From the NCBI GenBank assembly GCA_002501605.1, contig DANW01000013.1:1-48920 (forward strand): DNA of 48,920 bases. Direction: 5' to 3'. This DNA is from Euryarchaeota archaeon UBA28 (GTDB taxonomy: Archaea; Thermoplasmatota; Poseidoniia; Poseidoniales; Thalassarchaeaceae). The position numbers were made by a program, and so were the translations under genes. Positions 7,806 through 15,966 of the stretch are shown in pieces. The stretch's first letter is position 1; every line of letters begins with the position of its first letter. The notes below the pieces were generated by a model. It saw only the letters and a list, made by a program, of their open reading frames with translations. It was not told the origin of the DNA and did not search any database.

Positions 7806-10334
7806 CTAATGTCCCATTACTACTCTGTGCACTGAATTTTGTACCTCTCGCATCCTGTCCACCGCACCCAATTCTCTGAAAACAACGAGCGACCTTTGCA
7901 AGTAATCCATCCTCTGTGAGCGATTGCTTTCAACCTCTCCAAGACGAGATAGAATTTCTCCCTGCATCATTCGGAAATCATTTGCCTCGGCGATTGATAA
8001 TGCATCGAGATAGTGTTGTGCGGCTTCTTCAGTACTGCCTGCGTCACTAAGAACCTGGCCGAGAAGAATCTCAACCTCCACGGCACTTCTAGGGTCGGAT
8101 TGGTCCGAGAGGATCTCCAATGCTCCAGTGTAGTGGTGCATTGCTAGGTCATTATCCTTTATTCTGGCATAGTATCTACCAAGGACAGCTCTTGACCTAG
8201 CGTGGAGTTTCTCTTGATTATTTTCTGCGGTTTCGTCATGGGCCTTCATTGCATGGTCCCTTGCCCTATCCATCTCTCCCATTTCCAAGAAAGCTGAGGC
8301 TAGTCTAATTCTGGCCTCAGTTAACTCGGGTGAGTCCTCTGATTCTAATAATTCCTCGACGTTTCCATATACCTCTATTGCCCTCTTGTTATCTCTCTGG
8401 CGCCTGAAGATGTATCCCATGTTATTGTAAGATCTGGCTGCTCCTTGCGCATCCCGGAGTTTGATTTGCATCTCCAATGCCTTCTTGTGAAGGGACAGTG
8501 CATTATCCATCTCGCCTTTCTTTACTGCCAAATCTGCTCGTGATGAGTAAATTCTAGCCGAGGGAGTCGTAAGTTTGTGCTTAACAGCAATAGGGAGAGC
8601 GAGATCATATTGCTCCTCTGCTTCGTCCCATCTGCCCTGGATAGACAGGATATCCCCCGTCAGCTCGTGGATAACAAAACGTGTCCTCGGCCCGAACAAA
8701 CTGGCTTCCAGCACTCTGAGGATTCCAAGAAGTTCTATGTGTCCAGCCTTGACAAGGGAATGGCCCTCTTCTGATAGTGCCTCAGCAAGCCCCTCTGTGT
8801 CTCCTGACATGTGGAGATGGTGGATGTACTCAATACTCTCCGAAGGATTTCCTTTCCTAACTCTGTACCATTCTGCGGCATTGGCATGCAAAGATTGGCT
8901 CAATGAATCCTCCATCGATCTTGTTAGGAACTCCCTAACCAAATCGTGGACATCGTAATTCTCACTGTCCGCCTGCCTGGCAAGTCCTTTCTCGACCAAA
9001 TCATCTAGGAGATCGGTTTCCATATCCATTCCTGAGATTGCCTCCAATGGCATAGGCTCCCGGAATACTGCAATTGCTCCCAATAATCTTTTTTCAGCGC
9101 CAGATAATCTGCTGAAAATCTCCTTCTCAACGAATGCCTCCAAAGTCTCGTGGAATGTTCCTCCAACACTTCCTCTGTTAATTAGTTCAAGTACCAATGG
9201 ATGGCCCCTGGAAAGATTGTGGATATGCAAAAACTGAGGCATATCTATATCTTTCATCGTGGTTAGAATTTTCCTACTTGCTTCCTGATCAAGACCATCC
9301 AGTGGCATGACAAGTGTGACTATCCTCCCAGAAGTATCAGATTCTGGAACGACCATCCTAAAGGATCTCGAGAACATTACCAAACCGACGTTTTCCAGTT
9401 CTGGAATCTTCAACGCAAGGCCCCTGAGTACTGAGATTAGAGTTTCATCACCGACTTTGTGAAGATCATCAATTACAACCAAGGCAGGGGATGTACTCAG
9501 GGCTTCTGACATTAGGTTCACAGCCATCTGGGGCTGTGGTACGGGGGAAGATGCAAGATAGTCTGACAGATCGTCGCTTCCCATGGCAGATAGCCATTCT
9601 GCCATCGCTTCAAGAAAGGCCCTTGAGCCCTCCCAATCCTGACATCGGTGATAGAGTAGATTTCTCCTGTGTGTGAAGCTTTCAATCAGTTTGGCCGAAA
9701 GTGAAGTTTTTCCAATTCCAGCGATTCCGGGAACTAATATTGAACCGGACTGGTGCTCCAGCAGATTTACCATGTTCTCTAGCTCTAATTCCCTGCCATA
9801 GAACCTCCTTGTTCTGGGTAGGTCGCTAAGCGAGGTTACTAATTGCTTCTCGATATGTTTCGATAGATCTCGCTCAATCAAATCTGCTGAGAGAATTGAC
9901 AAGTCTATCGTCCCGGAGTCGTCTAGATATCTAATGACATCAACGTGTCTTAACGGAAGATCGGTATTTTCTAGGGCTTCTGCAAGCTCCATGTTGGACG
10001 CTCTTCCATCCTTTCCGATTACTCTCACACTTTGCTTTCCAACCTTTGACCATATATCATCAGCTAACTTTGCTCCCTCATCGGTAAGGAAATATGCCTT
10101 TCTCTTCCTTGAAACACCCGTAACGTGGGCTTGCTTTTCTAACAAGTAACCTTGGTCCCTTAGGCCAGAGATAGCGCGTGGGACATTCGATCTAGCGATT
10201 GATACTGCATTTGCGATTCCCATTTGAGAAAGAGCGAACGGGACTTCGACTTTTTCGGCATGGTCTACGTAGTCCCTGAGGTGCAGTAGAATCCTCTCTT
10301 GGACCCCGGGCTTTGGAACAGGGGTAACAGTCAT
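7806..10334 (-). CDS. Winged-helix STAND-type ATPase with C-terminal TPR repeats (MalT-like transcription regulator)
   Basis: Domain order in the 842 residues: a winged helix-turn-helix at about 10-100, with S-N-V-P-R-A-I-S-G-L as recognition helix and a basic wing V-S-R-K-R-K-A-Y-F-L-T. A signal-transduction NTPase core follows at about 180-480. It has Walker A G-I-A-G-I-G-K-T-S (K209) and Walker B L-V-V-I-D-D-L-H (D289, D290), and a winged-helix-like end with V-H-D-L-V-R-E-F. From about 555 to 830 there are some six TPR repeats. STAND proteins stay inactive until a ligand binds the repeat region, then exchange nucleotide and oligomerise. Here the DNA-binding domain is N-terminal, whereas in bacterial MalT it is C-terminal. 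It lies 59 nt downstream of the beta-helix surface protein on the same strand and may regulate these envelope genes. That link is inference. Confidence 0.85.
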   Translation of the reverse strand: MTVTPVPKPGVQERILLHLRDYVDHAEKVEVPFALSQMGIANAVSIARSNVPRAISGLRDQGYLLEKQAHVTGVSRKRKAYFLTDEGAKLADDIWSKVGKQSVRVIGKDGRASNMELAEALENTDLPLRHVDVIRYLDDSGTIDLSILSADLIERDLSKHIEKQLVTSLSDLPRTRRFYGRELELENMVNLLEHQSGSILVPGIAGIGKTSLSAKLIESFTHRRNLLYHRCQDWEGSRAFLEAMAEWLSAMGSDDLSDYLASSPVPQPQMAVNLMSEALSTSPALVVIDDLHKVGDETLISVLRGLALKIPELENVGLVMFSRSFRMVVPESDTSGRIVTLVMPLDGLDQEASRKILTTMKDIDMPQFLHIHNLSRGHPLVLELINRGSVGGTFHETLEAFVEKEIFSRLSGAEKRLLGAIAVFREPMPLEAISGMDMETDLLDDLVEKGLARQADSENYDVHDLVREFLTRSMEDSLSQSLHANAAEWYRVRKGNPSESIEYIHHLHMSGDTEGLAEALSEEGHSLVKAGHIELLGILRVLEASLFGPRTRFVIHELTGDILSIQGRWDEAEEQYDLALPIAVKHKLTTPSARIYSSRADLAVKKGEMDNALSLHKKALEMQIKLRDAQGAARSYNNMGYIFRRQRDNKRAIEVYGNVEELLESEDSPELTEARIRLASAFLEMGEMDRARDHAMKAHDETAENNQEKLHARSRAVLGRYYARIKDNDLAMHHYTGALEILSDQSDPRSAVEVEILLGQVLSDAGSTEEAAQHYLDALSIAEANDFRMMQGEILSRLGEVESNRSQRMDYLQRSLVVFRELGAVDRMREVQNSVHRVVMGH

Positions 10335-10393
10335 GGGTGTATTAGCGGCAACATCTATTCAAGAATGTTCGTGAAGAAAGAGCGTCGATTGAT

Positions 10394-13300
10394 TCATTGA
10401 TTATTCTCGCCCTCGGGGACCCATTCCTCTTTTTCCTTGTCCCATAGCCAACCCGGGTGATCATCGTCTTTGACAAATCTGTCTTCTCCACTATCAGGCC
10501 TCTCGTTCTTATTGTAGTTATGGACTTCTTCGACTTCATCTTCGAACTCGATAAAGAAATAGGCGAAAGCTCCGATAGCAACGACGAGAACTATCGCAAT
10601 TATCACGAACATGGAGAGGCCTCCAGAAGTAGTATCACTGACTGTAATCTTTGACCCGTCATAGTCCATACCTCCGTACTTGAACTGAGGAGTCGCAGAA
10701 CCTGAAATTCTCGATGCAGGGATCCCGACTGACCATGTTGAGTCTTCTGATACTACGGTGCTATTCACAGGGGTTCCGCCAATGGTGACGGTAACAGTCC
10801 TCCCTGGTAGTCCAACTCCGGAGAAAATAGCAGTCTCATCTTCTGATATCCTAGAATCCTCAGGGGCATCAACCACGAATTCTATTCCGACTACCTGAAT
10901 GCTCATCGGGATAGAGTTGGCCTTTGAACTAAATTGATCCGAAGCTACAAAGACAACATCACTGAGTGACCATCCAGATATATCGGCATCGAAGAATGAC
11001 ATCGATGTTGGGTTGTATCTTGCTTTTCCATCGGCGGATATAGTAATCACCACAGGGTGTTGGTCATCAGAGTCGGTATCTTCGCCATCATACACAGAGA
11101 GAAGTAGTTCCTGATTTGGATCTGGGTCGGTAAAGAAATTCAGAAGGTCTATCTCAAAGCTTGTACACCTATCTGCTGATTGAGAGTCTATTTCGCAGTA
11201 CAGGACTACTTCTTCGGGCCATTCTGTTTGATCGAAAATGGGCTGATTATTTCCTGCATCCGGAGGGTTATCAGCGATTATGTTGACTGTTTTCCATTCG
11301 CTGTAGTCAAATCCGTCATATGACCTCATTCTAATCTGATATTCTGAGTTGTGCCTCAAAGCCCTGGAATCCCAAGTTGAAATGAATTCACCATTGGAAT
11401 CGAACTCGGTGACTGATTCTGAGTGAACCTGAATCATTCCGTTAGCAGTGTCCAATACCTCAATATCCACTCTAGTGACATCGTTATCATTATCCCTTGC
11501 TACACCAGAGAATGTAGATTCCTCTGAAACTGGCATCCTATCTGATTCCTTTGGGGATGATATGCTGATAAACGGGGCACTGTTTGAATTATCGATTGTT
11601 AACGTGAGTTCTGCTGGAGAGCACTCGTCTATTATCCCATTACAGAAATCCGAGTCAGAGGCCCAAATCTTGAATGTGTAATCAGCAACGATCCTTGGCT
11701 GTCCACTGAAATCCCATGTCCACGTCCATGATGTCCCGCCTGAGACTGGGGTAACAACTTGGAAGTTTGGACCCTCGATTTGGAAATATATTTCAGAAAT
11801 ATCCTTTCCGCATTGAGAAGGGCAACCATAGTAATCATATGCTGCCCCTTCAAACGTTACAGTTCCATCTGAGTGGGTGGAAAGCGGACTAGGGGTGCTC
11901 ACAGAGACTGTAGGTGCTTGCGAATTCAGTTTTACTGAAATGATCGAGATAGGGCTGTAGTCAATACCATCAAAAGCGCGGAACTGGAAAACGTAGTCTC
12001 CTTCCGCCATTTGTGACATGTCTAATTCGTAGTACCAGTCCTTGAATGGGTGGTTATCTCTGGTAACCTCGCCATAGGATGCCCCTGAGGAATCAATGGC
12101 CGTGTTGGCTTCTGACCAGTCACTTGTAAATGGGTCTCTCACCTCTATTGAATGGACATACCCCTTCTGATCCCATTGTGCACTTTCATCGGTTGGATAG
12201 AATGAGGATAGGATTCCATCATGGGCGTTTCCTGTTATGTTAACCACCTTTCTAAAGGAGTGCCCTTGGTCCTGCGTGATGGAAATTGATGGTGCTAGAT
12301 TAACTAGATTGGCAGTTCCCTGGTAAGATGTGTCATCTAATGTGAATTCGCCACTGTCCAATCCATAGCCGAACTTGTATGCAGTGTACCGATACAGGGA
12401 AAGTTCTCTGGTCCCAGCCGAATGATCGCAATCGTCGTCGTCGCTATCTAAGAGGAGATCGCCATCGTTGTCAATCCCATCTGAGCATGAATCCTCATAT
12501 TCATCATCCGCAAAACCATCTGGGTTGTTTCCCCCTCCGAGACCCCTGAAATCAAGATGGAAGTCTGAAGGTAAAGCGAACCATGGAGTGTATCCATCGG
12601 ACATTGTTTCGATATCGTAAAGGTCGTTTCCGAGAGCGTCCTCTACCAGAATACTTGCTCCTTCCACCCTTTCCCCATCTACGAGTGCTTGGAACTTGAC
12701 TAATTCGGCCCTTCTAACTTGCACCGCGTAAGGCGTTGGTTGAGTCTGAATTGCTATGGATGAGCGATCGATATTTGACAATCCTGCAAATGTCAAAACT
12801 GTAGAGTTGTTGTCCATTGACAGTGCCAAGGGGAAATTTCTGGGAGTAAGGTTATCGCAGTTAGAGCACTCTTGAACTTCGGTTGGGATAATTCCATTTT
12901 GAAATCCGTTCAATGGCCATGCCTCTTGATCTGGCCACGAAAGGACAACGGGGTACTGTCCCTGTGGAGGAGACGGTATTGATTCTGATTGTACGGTTAC
13001 GGCACTCTTGGTGATGTTGTATGTAGTGCCTACTCCATTCCAGATATTTTCAGAGAAAAAGGCTAATGTTCCATACTGCTGATCCCCTGCATACCCAGAA
13101 TCGTAATGTTTCAAAATGGCACCTGTTCCAGCCGCATCCCAGGTATTTCTCCTGATATCCAATAGAGCACCAACTGACCTGATTCCGTCTGAACTACCCG
13201 CATCGATCTCATTGTCATACATTGTCAATCCTGACCTGTATGCAAAAACTGCCGGACAAGTGAACTGTCCGCCGAAGTGTAATGAGCTGGTGCAGGTATC

Positions 13301-14623
13301 TGGCTCAGTTGAAATTGTATTATTTGCTAGGAATGCCCTAGCTGCACTTGGAGCGGGTGCGTTACTCCCATACTCTCCTGCAATAATTGCCTCCCTGTTA
13401 GTATCAAAAATTGTGTTGTTCTCTGCAATTACATCGAATGATCCATACATCCAGAGGCCGTTCCATCCACCTATGGGCCCGATTTCATTGTCCATGATCT
13501 CAGCATAGCTAGAGAAAACAGCTATTCCACTTCCCTCTCCTGCCCCTGACAGTTCATTGTTTGAAATGTAGGCATGCCCCCCTCCGTAAACAGTAATGGG
13601 AGTTCTCACTGCAGTGGTAATCTGATTTCCAGTAATGGTATTGTGATAGTCTAATTGACCCACACTTTTCAGACTATAGATGTCAATGCCGTTACAATTT
13701 ACAGAGATGTCTGAATTAGTTACCGAACCTGATGAATATCTGAGTGAGATTCCATAATCGCCGACTGGGATTTCTGCATCATCTATTTGGATGAAAGCAT
13801 CTTCAACCCATACGGTCGGCTTTCCTCCAGCATTATTCCCACATCCGTTATCTGAACCGATTAACACAGGGGAGGACATAATCAATGGAGTGATTGGAGT
13901 GCCTGAGCTGTAGATTTGAACTGCAGGACCATCGACCCCACTGTCTTCATCATTTCCTACAATATACTCACCGCCAACGAACTGTGGTTGCGCTAGGCCA
14001 GTTGTCAGGACGCTGCTCGAGGCGATGTCCTGGAAGTCTATTTCCGTCAGAACCGGGCTTGCTCCGTCAAGAACTAATGCGGCATACTTGAAACCATTCT
14101 GATTATCTACGAAATGTGGAATCCCCCAAGCCCCATCAATTGTCAGAAATCTCAGTCCAGACTGTGAAAGATCGATTGAATCTCTGACTATCAGCCCTTC
14201 ATAGCACGATGGATCGGTGATTGTGATTTCGTACTGGCCCTGTGATATTCCGTTACATTCGCCCTCTGCGCTTTCGTTTTCCGGTTCCTCCCAGCTAAAG
14301 GTTATCCTCTGAGCTGAATTGGCATTACTGCTGGCACCGCACGAAGAAAGACCGATGCATATGCTTCCTCTGGCATCTAGATGCGTACCATTTGGAAAGA
14401 TGACATTGGTACTAGGCTCTATGATTAGTTTAGCCCCAGATGAGATGACCACGTCGCCCGTTAGTTCATGAGTTCCCTGCCAATATTCGACGCCGGAGAT
14501 GGTTCCTGATGTGGTCTCATTGGAAGCTGCCACTGTCGAAGCAGGACCAACCAGTGCAATGAAAATACTAGTCATCATCAGCATCACCAGAATTGATGAG
14601 CTGGTTCTCTTATTGCGGGCCAT
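10394..14623 (-). CDS. Membrane-anchored surface protein: parallel beta-helix, Ig-like domains, C-terminal helix
   Basis: The protein has 1409 residues. A signal peptide covers residues 1-33 (A-R-N-K-R then I-L-V-M-L-M-M-T-S-I-F). Residues about 75-575 carry parallel beta-helix features with recurring V-I-S-S-G-A-K-L-I-I-E-P and I-S-N-N-E-L-S-G type turns, as in carbohydrate-acting or adhesive right-handed helices. An acidic cluster D-G-I-D-N-D-G-D-L-L-L-D-S-D-D-D-D-C at about 720 probably binds calcium. Ig/cadherin-like beta-sandwiches fill about 775-1325. A transmembrane helix (M-F-V-I-I-A-I-V-L-V-V-A-I-G-A-F-A-Y) lies near 1335-1360, with a charged cytoplasmic tail of about 50 residues ending in a W-L-W-D/W-V-P-E motif. 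There is no recognisable catalytic triad, so lyase or esterase activity is not claimed. A TATA-like element centred 26 nt before the ATG suggests a leaderless transcript. Confidence 0.83.
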   Translation of the reverse strand: MARNKRTSSSILVMLMMTSIFIALVGPASTVAASNETTSGTISGVEYWQGTHELTGDVVISSGAKLIIEPSTNVIFPNGTHLDARGSICIGLSSCGASSNANSAQRITFSWEEPENESAEGECNGISQGQYEITITDPSCYEGLIVRDSIDLSQSGLRFLTIDGAWGIPHFVDNQNGFKYAALVLDGASPVLTEIDFQDIASSSVLTTGLAQPQFVGGEYIVGNDEDSGVDGPAVQIYSSGTPITPLIMSSPVLIGSDNGCGNNAGGKPTVWVEDAFIQIDDAEIPVGDYGISLRYSSGSVTNSDISVNCNGIDIYSLKSVGQLDYHNTITGNQITTAVRTPITVYGGGHAYISNNELSGAGEGSGIAVFSSYAEIMDNEIGPIGGWNGLWMYGSFDVIAENNTIFDTNREAIIAGEYGSNAPAPSAARAFLANNTISTEPDTCTSSLHFGGQFTCPAVFAYRSGLTMYDNEIDAGSSDGIRSVGALLDIRRNTWDAAGTGAILKHYDSGYAGDQQYGTLAFFSENIWNGVGTTYNITKSAVTVQSESIPSPPQGQYPVVLSWPDQEAWPLNGFQNGIIPTEVQECSNCDNLTPRNFPLALSMDNNSTVLTFAGLSNIDRSSIAIQTQPTPYAVQVRRAELVKFQALVDGERVEGASILVEDALGNDLYDIETMSDGYTPWFALPSDFHLDFRGLGGGNNPDGFADDEYEDSCSDGIDNDGDLLLDSDDDDCDHSAGTRELSLYRYTAYKFGYGLDSGEFTLDDTSYQGTANLVNLAPSISITQDQGHSFRKVVNITGNAHDGILSSFYPTDESAQWDQKGYVHSIEVRDPFTSDWSEANTAIDSSGASYGEVTRDNHPFKDWYYELDMSQMAEGDYVFQFRAFDGIDYSPISIISVKLNSQAPTVSVSTPSPLSTHSDGTVTFEGAAYDYYGCPSQCGKDISEIYFQIEGPNFQVVTPVSGGTSWTWTWDFSGQPRIVADYTFKIWASDSDFCNGIIDECSPAELTLTIDNSNSAPFISISSPKESDRMPVSEESTFSGVARDNDNDVTRVDIEVLDTANGMIQVHSESVTEFDSNGEFISTWDSRALRHNSEYQIRMRSYDGFDYSEWKTVNIIADNPPDAGNNQPIFDQTEWPEEVVLYCEIDSQSADRCTSFEIDLLNFFTDPDPNQELLLSVYDGEDTDSDDQHPVVITISADGKARYNPTSMSFFDADISGWSLSDVVFVASDQFSSKANSIPMSIQVVGIEFVVDAPEDSRISEDETAIFSGVGLPGRTVTVTIGGTPVNSTVVSEDSTWSVGIPASRISGSATPQFKYGGMDYDGSKITVSDTTSGGLSMFVIIAIVLVVAIGAFAYFFIEFEDEVEEVHNYNKNERPDSGEDRFVKDDDHPGWLWDKEKEEWVPEGENNQ

Positions 14624-14644
14624 GATAAGGGGGCATCGGAAGCG

Positions 14645-14653
14645 GATTATAAC
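14645..14653 (-). promoter_or_regulatory. TATA box of the beta-helix surface protein gene (leaderless arrangement)
   Basis: On the minus strand the element reads GTTATAATC and is centred 26 nt upstream of the ATG at 14623. This spacing would place transcription start at or next to the start codon. No ribosome-binding site is present, which agrees with a leaderless mRNA. Confidence 0.5.
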
Positions 14654-14696
14654 AAGTCGGTATCTTCGTTTTAACCGAGCCTTGGAAAATCCACGA

Positions 14697-15929
14697 CTAA
14701 AGATTGGAATTTAGCTCAATTGAGAGCTGATTTGCCCATTCAACTGCATTTAGTGATCCATATCCCGAGGTCGAACTATGATTTCCTTCCGATGAATCTG
14801 GCCTATCTGCTGAGTTTGCCAATGCTCTCTTCACTAAATCCATTTCTTCAGGGTCAATCTTGTCATTATCCCCTGCAATATCCTCTCCAAATTTCTCAAG
14901 CAACAGAGCTAATGCTCCCGATACGAAAACTGTGGAGTCGCTAGTTCCCGAGGAGTAGGCATATGGTGGATTGAGACTGGTTGAGGCAGTTGAGAAGATA
15001 TTTACCCCCGGAGCAGTAATTTCGGGTTTTTGGTCTGGATACGTTCTAGCCTGTCCGGTGTATGGGTCCGTTTCCGATCCAGAAGCACTGTCCCCCCATG
15101 TCAATCCAGAACTTCTATCGGCACCAACGGCAATTACACCTCTAATGTTAGCTGGGACAGAGACGTCTGCAGATTCAATACCAGTATTCCCTGCTGCGGC
15201 CACGACGAAAATTCCCGCATCTAATGCTTCTTGGACGGCGGATACAGTCTCTGTTTCCATTCCCATTCCCTGGCCCGGATCAGAACCGAGGCTCAGACTA
15301 ATTATGTCTGCCTCTTGAGTAATCCTACACCATCTGATGGCTAAGGAAACCCTATCCTGCTGACCAGAGGTTCCCTCCGGGCCTAATGCTAATGCGACCG
15401 ATATGGACGCTTCAGGTGCAACTCCCACAAAGGTACCGTTCGAGGCGATGATTCCCGCCATCATCGTGCCATGGAATTCGCTTCCAACATCCCTTACTTC
15501 CTGATTCCCTTCTTCGATGAAATCCCTGAATCCAACTAAATTTATTCCAGAGAAGTCGGGATGGCTAATGTCTATTCCTGTATCGACGATGCAGACAGAT
15601 ACTCCTGATCCGTACAATCCCTCGCCTTGTAATTCTCTGATACCGGTGGTATCGTATGCCCATTCTGAATCTGGCAGAATTGGAGTCAGATATGAGTTAA
15701 TGAACGGCCATGAGAGTAGTAGTGCTACCGTCCCGATAGAGAAAAAGACTGCCCCCCATGGCCAAAGGGCCTCCTTTAACGGGTCGAGAGGCCAACGTAG
15801 CATGCGCGCTTCTTCGTCAGTCACACCGTAATCAGAGCCGGGATATCCTGGAGCATGAGGGTCTACTGTAGTCAGCAACCTTGGGTCCTCTGGCTCGGGC
15901 ATGAGCTCAAGGCGATCCATTGCGGGCAT
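14697..15929 (-). CDS. Membrane-anchored subtilisin-like serine protease (family S8)
   Basis: With the start at ATG 15929 the protein has 410 residues. The catalytic set is complete: D116 (C-I-V-D-T-G-I-D), H153 (F-H-G-T-M-M-A-G), oxyanion N248 (A-A-A-G-N-T-G) and S330 (S-S-G-T-S-D-S). The usual G-T-S-M-A-x-P is replaced by G-T-S-D-S-T-V-F-V-S-G, so the region after the nucleophile is unusual. A single hydrophobic segment at about 58-80 precedes the protease, leaving a soluble N terminus of about 55 residues inside and the protease outside. There is no classical I9 prodomain. The open frame extends upstream to 15980 and would overlap aglB. I chose 15929 because a TATA-like element is centred about 26 nt upstream. 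ATG 15920 is an alternative with a GGGGGGAG stretch 10 nt before it. It may process surface proteins. Confidence 0.85.
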   Translation of the reverse strand: MPAMDRLELMPEPEDPRLLTTVDPHAPGYPGSDYGVTDEEARMLRWPLDPLKEALWPWGAVFFSIGTVALLLSWPFINSYLTPILPDSEWAYDTTGIRELQGEGLYGSGVSVCIVDTGIDISHPDFSGINLVGFRDFIEEGNQEVRDVGSEFHGTMMAGIIASNGTFVGVAPEASISVALALGPEGTSGQQDRVSLAIRWCRITQEADIISLSLGSDPGQGMGMETETVSAVQEALDAGIFVVAAAGNTGIESADVSVPANIRGVIAVGADRSSGLTWGDSASGSETDPYTGQARTYPDQKPEITAPGVNIFSTASTSLNPPYAYSSGTSDSTVFVSGALALLLEKFGEDIAGDNDKIDPEEMDLVKRALANSADRPDSSEGNHSSTSGYGSLNAVEWANQLSIELNSNL

Positions 15930-15950
15930 ACTCCCCCCTGATGCATTGTG

Positions 15951-15960
15951 CATAAATAAC
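15951..15960 (-). promoter_or_regulatory. TATA box of the S8 protease gene, just after the aglB stop
   Basis: On the minus strand this reads GTTATTTATG. It is centred about 26 nt upstream of ATG 15929 and lies between the aglB stop (15967) and that start. It would give the protease its own leaderless transcript in addition to any read-through from aglB. Confidence 0.45.
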
Positions 15961-15966
15961 AGTGTA

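Noticed and set aside
10342..10581. 79-residue minus-strand frame overlapping the end of the beta-helix gene
   Set aside because: It overlaps the coding tail and membrane helix of the large gene in another frame and is made of basic, Ser-rich sequence without features.
10394..14623. Pectate lyase or other polysaccharide lyase
   Set aside because: The beta-helix strands are clear, but no catalytic Asp/Lys/Arg motif of lyase families could be seen, so only the fold is called.
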